A DNA stretch of 60,000 bases from Bugula neritina (taxonomy: Eukaryota; Bryozoa; Gymnolaemata; Cheilostomatida; Bugulidae). Under the pieces are notes generated by a model. That model was not told where the DNA came from, did not search any database, and saw only the letters and a list, made by a program, of their open reading frames with translations. The position numbers were made by a program, and so were the translations under genes. Shown here in pieces: positions 1 to 10,000 of this stretch (position 1 is the first letter of the stretch; every line of letters starts with the position of its first letter). The DNA is taken from contig OZ037772.1 in NCBI GenBank assembly GCA_964035545.1, positions 10,557,318 to 10,617,317 of the forward strand. The letters run 5' to 3'.

Positions 1-2
1 AT

Positions 3-742
3 GACTACCAACTCAAATACAAAGACTATACTGACAACACCAATGCAAGCATCAAACCCATCAGACAAAGACAAGTCATCTGGTACAATCCACCTTATAG
101 CCGCAATGTAAAGACGAAAATCGGCTCCATATACCTCAAGCTGATAAAAGATATATTCAACACCAAACACCCACTGCACAAAATATTTAATAAAAACACA
201 CTCAAACTCAGCTACAGTTGCTGCCCAAATTTAGAGCAGACCATCACTGCTCACAACAGAAGTGTTACTAAATGCAACACCACCCCTATATCACAGGCAG
301 GCTGTAACTGTAGAAATGTAAAGACATGCCCGCTCCCAGGAGAATGCACCACCCCAAACATTGTGTACCAGGCCAAAGTATTCGTCCCATCAAAAGATAC
401 TGCTGAAACATATATAGGAATTTCCTCCACTGCATTCAAGGCAAGATACTACAACCACCTTGCTTCTTTCAGACACCCAACCAAGCGCATGCAAACTGAG
501 TTGAGTAAACACATCTGGACCTTAAAAGACAAAGGTCTGGATTTTACCATATCTTGGAAAATTCTCAGAAAAGCCCAACCACACAACCACACAACAACAA
601 CACTAAAATCTGTCAGCTATGCTCATGGGAAAAATTTTTCATTCTTTATAAGCCACAGTTGTCTTCCCTCAATAAGCGCTATGACTTTTTATCCATATGC
701 AGACATAGTAGTAAATTTCTACTCAAGAATGCTGTAACATAG
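3..742 (+). pseudogene. Penelope-like GIY-YIG endonuclease domain, 5'-open and frameshifted
   Basis: The frame starting at base 3 is open to 737 with no internal stop, so the coding region enters from outside the window. The translation has the Cys-rich linker typical of Penelope endonucleases (CNCRNVKTCPLPGEC) and then the GIY-YIG region: VYQAKVF, ETYIGISSTAFKARYYNH, SFRHP, ELSKHIW, LKDKG, ISWKIL. The family's usual C-terminus (ICQLCSWEKFFILYKPQ, LNKRYDF, ending NAVT) is found in another frame from about 600 to 742. A small indel inside the AC-rich stretch at about 570-605 therefore shifted the frame. The copy is probably not translated into an intact protein. Confidence 0.83.
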
Positions 743-826
743 CCAACTAATTACAATGCTACCTTTTTGATCTTCTAGCTTTAATCTGTATATTTACACA
801 TTATTTATAGTTGTAAGCAACCATAG

Positions 827-889
827 TGGCTAATTTATCTGATGAGTGCACATCGTTCTTGTGTACGAAACTACTAGTAATAAATGCCA
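827..889 (+). ncRNA. Hammerhead ribozyme (type I, Penelope-like)
   Basis: All core elements are present in order. CTGATGAG is at 839-846. Stem II pairs GTGCACA (846-852) with TGTGTAC (860-866), seven pairs with one G-U, and is followed by GAAA (867-870). A very short stem III is CTACTAG (871-877), then the cleavage triplet GTA (877-879). Stem I pairs ATAAATGCCA (880-889) with TGGC (827-830) and ATTTAT (833-838), leaving a TA bulge at 831-832. Very short stem III is typical of hammerheads in Penelope-like elements, which are thought to work best as dimers. Predicted cleavage follows 879. Activity has not been tested. Confidence 0.88.
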
Positions 890-984
890 GTATATTAATC
901 AAATCTCATTTTATTTCTTCTAATGTTTACGCTCTAGATTTATTTCTATAGAGCACTCTAGTAACGTTTTATAAACACTCATTT

Positions 985-1347
<363 letters not shown>

Positions 1348-1470
1348 TATATATAATTATTATAATTATTATATATATAAATAATTATTAATAGTTATCA
1401 TAAATATATATATATATATACTAAATATTACAATTGACCAGTGCAATACTTCATATATATGTATTTGTAG

Positions 1471-1668
1471 AAAATACATGACTGAATTAACTAATATTAA
1501 AAGGCAAGCAGATAGTCCTCACTCAATTTCTACAGGTAGAGAAGATAAACAGCTGGGGCAGATAATTGGTAATCTTTTATTTCTAGACAAATATTCTCTT
1601 TGTATATAACTCTTTATTGTGATGTATACTTATACACAAACATTACCACTAAGTATAATCATTTTCTT

Positions 1669-1703
<35 letters not shown>

Positions 1704-4338
1704 AAAACCTAATCTGTTTGGAGTATTGTGTATGTTTTTTAAATATAATAAAAATTTATTTTATATTTAAATAAATTGTACATAAGTTTGGTCCTGAATT
1801 GTTAGAAGACTTATAGTCACATGAAGGTTATAATTATTTTTTTTATCCCTATAGCTATAATTGAACATTGAATTCTTATAAATTTTTACTATAATTGGAT
1901 TAAATAAAATATAAAACTGCAAATATATAATTTTGCATGAACAGTGAGACCCTATTTTGGTTACACGCAATGCTATAAGATTCTTTTTCGATTTGAATTT
2001 TCTTTTTAATTTTGCTATATATAAGACTATCGTTTAATTTTAGCAAAAATTGTATAAATATTTTTTTAAAGATTTTTAGTCACTATTTCTGTGAGATTTC
2101 TTAATTAAATATAAAGGACTTATTCACATGTAGTACAGGAGCAATTTATATCTGGCTTGATGCTTTTCCTAATATTACCACCTGTGTTTGAATTCAAACT
2201 GCTGGCCTCGTGTTTACTATGCCAATGCTTTAACTATTTTATCATCTCTGCTTCTTTATTCTGTAAATATTATTTTTTAGTTACTATAGCCTATAAATTT
2301 CATTTCCTAATAAACACTCCTTTTCCAATTACTTTTGAAAAATAATTGCTCCCACCGGGATTTGAACCGGAGACCTCTGGCTTGCAAGCAAGTGCTTGCT
2401 AACAATTACACCACTAGACTATACTGAGTTAACTCAACGCTACAACCAACTATCTAATTGCTGAAATATCAAACTGCTTTTGTTATTTGTCAGATAATGA
2501 TCCGAATCAATACGAAGCTGTGGATCTAACAGGAGTAACAGAGTCTCCTGAACATCCAACTGGTGCTTATAGTAATACAAGAGTAGACAAAGATAGAAGC
2601 AAAAACTACGTTAATACAGAGATTCTAAATAACATTCAAGGGTAAACAATTACTATATTTCAATTTATTTAGCTTAAAATTATTACTTGTTTATTTTGAT
2701 AAAAAATGGTTTATTGCAAAAATAAATTTGGTTTAAAATAAAAAAATTTAAATGTAAGAATTTAGTTCTTAACCTATAATAGCTACATAGATTAAAAATT
2801 AATCCGTCTCTCAAATCTTGCGTTGAGGTGCAATAGAGATTTTATTAGCCTAACTTTGTTAGTGTCTACTACAAACTCAATCATTAAAGCTTCGTAAATG
2901 GCTTCTCATTGCACTTATGATCAGTAAAATAAACACCAAAAACTTTCATTTATTTCGCTTAAAACTAATCACAGCAACAATCAACAACATGTTAATATGG
3001 AAAGCAAATACTATTATTTTGCTAAAATTTAATATAATAAACTATTATTTACAAATCTGTGAGTACCAAGTAGTCCTAAAAGAAAGCTAACTTTGTAAAG
3101 GCCTGTCATTTCAAAACTTGGAAATCATTTCATATATTATAACAGGAAAACTTTATTTTATGTTTTGCGGCATGTTATTATTATTGTATGTTTATTATAG
3201 GAATGAAAAAGATCAAAATAAACAAGAGACTTCTGCATATGAGAATGTAGATGTGGTGAAAATGACTGATCCTAATGAATACATTAGTAAGTGGAAGTCT
3301 GTACTGTTGCGTGTATTAACAGCAAAATGTTATCATACTATATTATTGTATTAGCTATAAAGGCCTATTATTTATTGGCTATATTACACTTAATGTGCTT
3401 TCAAACTGAATATGCTTCCATATAGGCTCAGCAAAAATAATATACATTTAATAGTTTATAGCATGCATTGAAATAGTATTTCATTTTATTGCAAATGTAT
3501 AGGCCATCACGCATCGTTTTGCACTGATGAGGGGACAAATCCTCCCATTGATTAGGTTAACATATATGAATGCTTTTCTAATTAGACGAAGCATCAGTAT
3601 AGTATATACAATGTTGTTTGTACTTCATGTAAGTTAAAGATCCCGCTCTATAATTGTAGTATACTTTTTGATTGCTATGAAACAACAAACTAGTTATATA
3701 GGCCAAATGCCATTGGTGTTTGTTTTGCACAAATATAGTATGGTTTTTTTAAGGCAATTTTTGATTTCTCTTTGATTATGTAATCATCACTTGTCTAAAT
3801 AATGCAAACTGTTTTTTTGTCACATGCAGGTATGACAGCCCTAAATACAGAGTTAGATCATACATATTCCTCGTTGAACAATGCCGGCATCAATCTACAA
3901 GCACATGACCAAATGTAAGCTATTTCATGTTATAAGAAACTACCATAAAAGTGTTTCCATTTTAATGATCAATGAAAGACTTTTGGGTGGCTTTTTTATC
4001 AGCAGTACCTATACTTGTAGACATAGTATACTATTTTGCTAGATTTGTGGTGAAAATAATATGCAGCTATAATACTTGAGATGTGTTTCTACAAACGAAA
4101 CTGTGCTGGCTGTCATATGTAGAAATAAAAGCATTAAAAGTGTTTTTGTCGGTTGAGTAAAATTAATCCGGATTACTTTGCAAAGCCAAAATTCATTTTA
4201 ATATTTTTAGAAGCACTACTTTTGTACTTTTATACTATACTAAGAACATAATTCAAAAATATTAAGTAGTAGTATTTAACTACTGGTTAGCTATTTCATG
4301 CATACTATAATCAAGAAATCATATTATATTACAGGTGA
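1471..4338 (+). CDS. Mucin-like tyrosine-motif receptor, copy 1 (3' exons only)
   Basis: This is the cytoplasmic half of a receptor gene matching the three complete copies downstream. Exons: 1471-1568, 2494-2641, 3201-3286, 3830-3914, with a stop reached either by reading on (TAA 3915-3917) or after splicing to 4335 (TGA 4336-4338). Phases join without a break and give about 140 residues. The tail has KYMTEL, QYEAVDL, AYSNTRV, NYVNTEI, SAYENVDVV, EYISM and TYSSL. Signal-peptide, stalk and transmembrane exons are not in the window: the sequence left of the first exon is a microsatellite and then a Penelope-like element. Whether the 5' exons survive beyond that element cannot be seen. An AATAAA lies at 4402-4407. 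Exon 1471-1568 resembles copy 3, later exons copy 2. Confidence 0.75.
1674..1700. repeat. (TA)n tract in intron 4 of copy 1
   Basis: A short alternating AT/TA run; copies 2 and 3 have much shorter tracts at the same place (about 10105 and 19260). It is a local length polymorphism between paralogues. Confidence 0.8.
2077..2236 (-). mobile_element. Old degenerate SINE in receptor copy 1
   Basis: Read on the plus strand this keeps the order of landmarks of the younger SINEs at 28011 and 29314: a TAGTCACTATTTCTGTGAG end, an ACTTATTCACATG segment, ACAGGAGCAAT, a CTGGCTTGATGCTTTTCCTAA core, and a remnant of the tRNA-derived head after 2185. It is heavily diverged. Equivalent copies sit at the same place in receptor copies 2 and 3, so insertion came before those duplications. 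Confidence 0.65.
2348..2450 (-). mobile_element. tRNA-derived short element, copy 1 intron
   Basis: On the minus strand this has a tRNA-like head: GTCTAGTGGTGTAAT and TTAGC (A-box region) and GGTTCAAATCC (B box), preceded by a conserved segment with the palindrome GAGTTAACTC. The plus strand ends in ACTCAACGCTACAACCAACTAT. The same unit occurs at seven places in this window. It is not a functional tRNA: the anticodon stem does not pair and the acceptor ends do not match. Confidence 0.72.
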
Positions 4339-4401
4339 GACATCCCCCAATACAGAACAAGCTCATCTATATGTTTCCTTACATTCAAAAGTTATTCTCA
4401 A

Positions 4402-4407
4402 AATAAA
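4402..4407 (+). promoter_or_regulatory. AATAAA polyadenylation signal, receptor copy 1
   Basis: AATAAA about 65 bases after the stop, followed by a conserved ATCGATTGACT. The identical signal is at 12812-12817 in copy 2. Copy 3 has AGTAAA at this place and copy 4 AATAAA at 31484-31489. Confidence 0.55.
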
Positions 4408-6900
4408 ATCGATTGACTCTTTAGCATGCCACAGGCAAGAAATGTATTTTAATAACACAATGACAACTACTACATAACTAAAAAAGAACATATATTATTC
4501 ATATAAAAATATTTATGTATGTGTGTATCTCAATGAATACACAACTTCAAAGTAAAGGTAAATTGTCTAAATTAATTTGATTGACAATAATATTGACATG
4601 CAATTAGATCAATTTTTGCAGCAAATTTAATATGAACTGGTTACGAGCAATAAAGTATTTTATTTTGGCATATTTTTTTATAAATCTTTCTTTCTTTTTA
4701 TTTGGCATTCATTTTTCAACTTCATTGAAACAAAATATAGGTGCAGCATCCAAATAATATTTTTCATATAAACTAACTAATACCATTATATATATAGCTA
4801 CTGTTAAAATCATATTATTAAAATATTATTCTTATTATATTTTAACTAATAAGCAACTTGCAGGTTGTCTACTGTTTATAGATTATTTATTTTTAGCTAC
4901 TTGGGATTTGATATTTATAGGACTAAAATACATCAGCATTTCTCTTAAAACTTTGCTTTTCACTAAATTTATAATAACCCAGAAGCCATCATTACAATTA
5001 CTGAGTGATCGCATAATCATATTATGACTGTGTAATATACTTTGGTATTTAACATTATAATTTATAACCGTCAGATATTGCAGAAACTTTTTTGGTAACT
5101 TAACTGCATTTTTGAATTCTTGAGATTATAAAAGCTAATATTGTTGTGAATTTACGCATTCACTAATTACTGTATACTTATAGCTAATGCAACACTGCCA
5201 AGTTAGAGTAGAACAATAAAGTGTTTGTTTACACTAAAAGATACGCAAGTAAAACTATACACAAATAATAAAAGCACTGCATAATTTCAGACAGTATAAC
5301 GCAACCTATCTAATTCAATGCTTCTGTCCAACTGCACGCTATCCAAGCTTGCTACTTATTAGCTCTAATTAGTTAGTCTCCTCTTTTGTTCAGAGCGTAC
5401 GTGGGTAGCATAGTAATGTAGACACTGTTAGGCCGAGTGTATTAGAGACACTACACATTAGGATAACAGAATACTAGCAGGAGAGTTGTCCTTTCGATAT
5501 ACAATGGTAGCACAACTCCTTACGGTCAGATGTACATGGGGACACAACCCTTACAATATCTCATTATAATAATGTTAATTAAATTTGCAAAGTTTTAATT
5601 CACAAATCAATTATCTTTTCCTTAGAAAAAAGAAATGAATTGAAAAAAAACTAGTACAATGCATTATAGATAACTACCAGATAATGAAACTTATATAAGA
5701 TAACTTTTTATCTCTATATGTAAGTCAATTATAACATACCTACTCAACACAAATACTATAACAATACTATAGCAATCTGTTATTATGCAATAAAATGATA
5801 TTAATACAATAACACAACTCAATTCTATAACTATAGCACATTTACACATTATTTTGTTTAGGTTAGCACAAATTGTCAAGTTTTGAAATAAACAATGATT
5901 TACATCCATTTTCTTAACGAAGTAGCCCTAAATAAATTTAATAGCAAAATGGAAGCTCTGGTATATAAGATTTTTTCCAAAAAGTATTATAATTGTTTAT
6001 TTATAATGCGTATATTACTTTTTAGCAATAAGATAATTGCAGTGTAGGATGAAATTTTTCATATATATACCTTTCCGAAATATAGAATGTGTTCAAAGCT
6101 AGCACATGGTCTACTATCCCAATGTGTAATTTAGTTAGGCCTAGGGCCACACTGTTCGTATTTTCGAATGCGAAAATTGATACCACAGGTAGCAAAGGTG
6201 TCCACTGTATGCGTTGAGAAAACATTCACACTTGTCGCTCAGCATTCTGAACGCTGAACTAATTGGCTGGTAGTTATGCCCAATTTCTTTATTTTAGTGC
6301 TACATTCCAGTAAATTGCGTTTTATTGAAAGCAGTGCGATTTAAAAATGAAAACTTCAGTTATCCAGCACTTGTAGCCATAGCAACAAGGCGAGCAGTAA
6401 AGTTAAACGCAAATATTATTAGCTAGTAGTTTTCCAATTTCACTGATGCTACAGTGGACACCTTTGCTACTTTTGGTTTCAATTTTCGATTGCGAAAATT
6501 TGCACAGTGTGGCCCTAGGCTTATTTAACATGCAGACTAGATTAAATTATTAAAATTTCTATCTGCAGTAAACTACCACCACAATAATATCTGCACTGAA
6601 TTGAGCATTTTAAAAGGATGACTATATTGCATACCAACACTTTATAATTAGTGAATGCTTTGTAATTTAACAATATGTTCAAAAACTCATTAACTAGGTT
6701 GGTTGGTTATGTACAAAAAAATTTTTTCTTTCTGAATGGGTGACTAGTTTTCAATTTTAATCTATAGAAGCAGCTTATATATATTATATATATATAAAGC
6801 AAACATTGGGTGTAACACTGAGTATGTATACTATATGGCATGGTGTATGTACCCTATAGTAGTTGAATGTTTTGTTATATAGTCATCAGTCAGTTCAGTA
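4408..6900. other. Spacer between receptor copies 1 and 2
   Basis: I see no coding exon here. The sequence is AT-rich and repeated nearly intact after copies 2 (12.8-15.0 kb) and 3 (22.0-24.45 kb), so it is part of the tandem duplication unit. The MITE at 6136-6523 interrupts it. Confidence 0.7.
6136..6523. mobile_element. MITE with long terminal inverted repeats (spacer 1-2)
   Basis: The left end, from AGGCCTAGGGCCACACTG through to CAAAGGTGTCCACTG, is the reverse complement of the right end with few mismatches, giving inverted repeats of about 70 bases around a non-coding centre. The same element is at 23673-24068 after copy 3. The spacer after copy 2 (about 14580) is an empty site, and the comparison suggests a duplicated TA target. 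That points to a non-autonomous Tc1/mariner-like DNA transposon, though superfamily assignment is inference. Confidence 0.8.
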
Positions 6901-6948
6901 ATAGTAGCAGGTTCAGCTCATCATTGAAAGCAAATTTGATTTATTAGA

Positions 6949-6977
6949 TCACATGATTTGATGTTATATATTTATAA
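6949..6977 (+). promoter_or_regulatory. Putative core promoter of receptor copy 2
   Basis: TCACATGA (an E-box) at 6949-6956 and a TATAA at 6973-6977 within an AT-rich run lie about 55-80 bases before the start codon. Copy 3 has the TATAA in the same context but CAGATG as E-box; copy 4 keeps TCACATGA but has a degraded TATA-like stretch. Conservation across paralogues makes a promoter plausible. Confidence 0.5.
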
Positions 6978-7028
6978 GTAAGAAGAGAAACAGCAAACAT
7001 CAATTTTTGAATTTACATATATATAACT

Positions 7029-10000
7029 ATGGCCATGTCTTCCAACTTTATTCTATGGATATTTCTTCTACTCATGATTAAAGGTAAATACTATATTTCA
7101 ACAATTAAAAGCTTATTTAATGCTTCATTACAGATAACAAATAGTTGTACTGATTTGGGATAAAATGTGTTTAAACAATAAATATTTTGATGAATATTGT
7201 TTTTAAAAAAGGTCACATAACCTGCTGGTTAGCTCAATTATAATAATATTTCAACTATACATTTGAATGTTTAGTAATAGAAGTTGCATCAGAAAAGGCA
7301 ATGTGTTTATGCAGGTGAACCTGCATGTCTTGAAAAAAAGTTTATTCATGTGTATTTCATAAAACTTTACTACTGGCTTTTATTTATTTTTGTTACCTAA
7401 TGCAGCTGTTATGAAGAATTTTTAAACAAAAGTCAAATAGAAAGTTTATTTCAAACAGTTCGTTCAGAAATAGCAATTTGAAAATATGGCACTATATTGT
7501 AAACATAACAAACTATATCTTTGCTTTTGTATGAATTAACTGTTATAAGCTGCTATAACTATTTATCATTAAGTTATTAGAATTCTGTAAAATAATTAAT
7601 AGAAGCATGCTATGAGATAAACTGCAACAAAAAAAAATCAATAATATATAGTATGTGTCAAATAATTTAGGTTTCATTCATAATAAAATACTATTAAATT
7701 ATTTCTCATAAAGCTAGGCTATTACACAGAGGATTAGCATTGAAGAATTAAAAACAGATGCCTGCATTTATGATTGTAAAACAACTTTTTCCCCACTGGG
7801 ATTCAAACCAAGACCTCCGGCTTGCAATAGCGGTGCTAATCATTACACCACTGAGACTGCTGGATTAACTCAACACTACAATGATGACTATCACTGGCAC
7901 TTCATATTGCTTAGAAAATGAATATATAACTTTATGTTTTTTTTTACGTAATATGAATCAAAATGATATATTTGTTCACACAGTTTTGAAAAAAAGAGTC
8001 TAATTTGTAAACATATAAAAGCCATTATATACTTTCATCTCAATCTGAATTTAATTTTAATGATAGAAAAACCTAATTTAGCAACATTCATAAGGATTAT
8101 TAATAACTACCAAAAGTATATTGTTTACTGTTCAGTGTACAACTATTCATTAGCATTCTAATGTACGTGTAATCTAAAAGTAAACATAATATGCTCTTCA
8201 GAAGAGATGTTTCAAGTTATTGTATGTTGAAATTCTTTTTGTAGCTGCTGAAAATGTTGCTGCCTCCATTACTGCTGCCCACACTACTGCTGCCCCTACT
8301 GTTGCTCCCCCTACTGTTGCTCCCCCTACTGTTGCTCCCCCTACTGTTGCTCCCACTACTACTGCTCCCCCTATTGTTGCTCCCCCTACTACTGCTCCCC
8401 CTACTACTGCTCCCCCTACTGTTGGCCCCACTACTACTGCTCCCCCTACTGTTGCTCCCCCTACTACTGCTCCCCCTACTGTTGCTCCCCCTACTGTTGC
8501 TCCCCCTACTGTTGCTCCCACTACTACTGCTCCCCCTACTGTTGCTCCCCCTACTACTGCTCCCCCTACTACTGCTCCCCCTACTGTTGCCCCCACTACT
8601 ACTGCTCCCCCTACTGTTGCTCCCACTACTACTGCTCCCCCTACTGTTGCTCCCCCTACTACTGCTCCCACTACTACTGCTCCCCCTACTGTTGCTCCCC
8701 CTACTACTGCTCCCCCTACTGTTGCCTCCACTACTACTGCTCCCCCTACTGTTGCTCCCCCTACTACTGCTCCCCCTACTACTGCTCCCACTACTGTTGC
8801 TCCCCCTACTACTGCTCCCCCTACTGTTGCTCCCACTACTGTTGCTCCCCCTACTGTTGCTCCCACTACTACTGCTCCCCCTACTGTTGCTCCCCCTACT
8901 ACTGCTCCCCCTACTACTGCTCCCCCTACTGTTGCCCCCACTACTACTGCTCCCCCTACTGTTGCTCCCCCTACTACTGCTCCCCCTACTGTTGCTTCCC
9001 CTACTACTGCTCCCACTACTACTGCTCCCCCTACTGTTGCTCCCCCTACTACTGCTCCCCCTACTGTTGCCCCCACTACTACTGCTCCCCCTACTGTTGC
9101 TCCCCCTACTGTTGCCCCCACTACTACTGCTCCCCCTACTGTTGCTCCCCCTACTACTGCTCCCCCTACTACTGCTCCCACTACTGTTGCTCCCCCTACT
9201 ACTGCTCCCACTACTACTGCCCCCACTACTACTGCGACCACTACCACTGCGCCCACTACCACTGCGCCCACTACCGCTGTACCCACTGCTACTGCCTCTA
9301 CTACTCTAAATAAAACTGCTATCACAACCACAGCAAAGAGTTATAAAGAGCCAATCACAGGTCAGTGTAAATATGATAAACCAGTTGATTAAAACTTGTT
9401 AGATACTTTATTTACAACAATATTAAATTCAATTGTCTACTCAATTTTTTTTCTACTTCATATTTTCACACTCTCTGTATACAGTGAAATATACATAAAC
9501 ATGTAAATCTATTAACTTAAGCAGAGTATAACCTTGCAGTAGTGATAAAGCAGAGAAAAGCTCATATCTGTGTATCAATTAATATTCAATACGTAATCAA
9601 TAGCTTAGTGTACTGTTCCAATGTTTATTCATTTTTATGTGTTGTTTTGCAGTTGTTTTTGCAAAGAGAATTGTTTCTGATGCAGCATTCATGTTTCAGG
9701 TGGATATCCGACTGACAACAAAGTGATAATTGGAATTGGCGTATCTATCCTCTGCGTCATAATAATCACAAACATAGTAGTCTGTCTGTTATGTAGAAGG
9801 TGGGTTCAAGGTCATTATTGTTGAAGGCATCATTTATAAGCTTACTCACAAAGTTATTAGAAAGCAGGACATATGTATATATATACATATATTTGTAGAA
9901 AATACATGACTGAATTAACTAATATTAAAAGGCAAGTAGATAGTCTTCACTCACATTCTACAGGTAGAGAAGATAAACAACTGGGGCAGATAATTGGTAA

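Noticed and set aside
2348-2450. Functional tRNA genes at the tRNA-like elements
   Set aside because: B boxes are good but the anticodon arms do not pair properly, the acceptor ends do not match, and the sequences recur as dispersed repeats.
3525-3550. CTGATGAGG boxes at about 3527, 11926 and 21076 as extra hammerheads
   Set aside because: No GAAA box, stem III or cleavage triplet follows; only a small GAGG/CCTC hairpin is present.
8198-9331. Minus-strand Val-Gly-Ala frames over the stalk repeats (also 16290-17826 and 25654-26829)
   Set aside because: The repeat units are multiples of three without stops, so all frames are open. Only the plus-strand frame has a signal exon, matching splice phases and a conserved tail.
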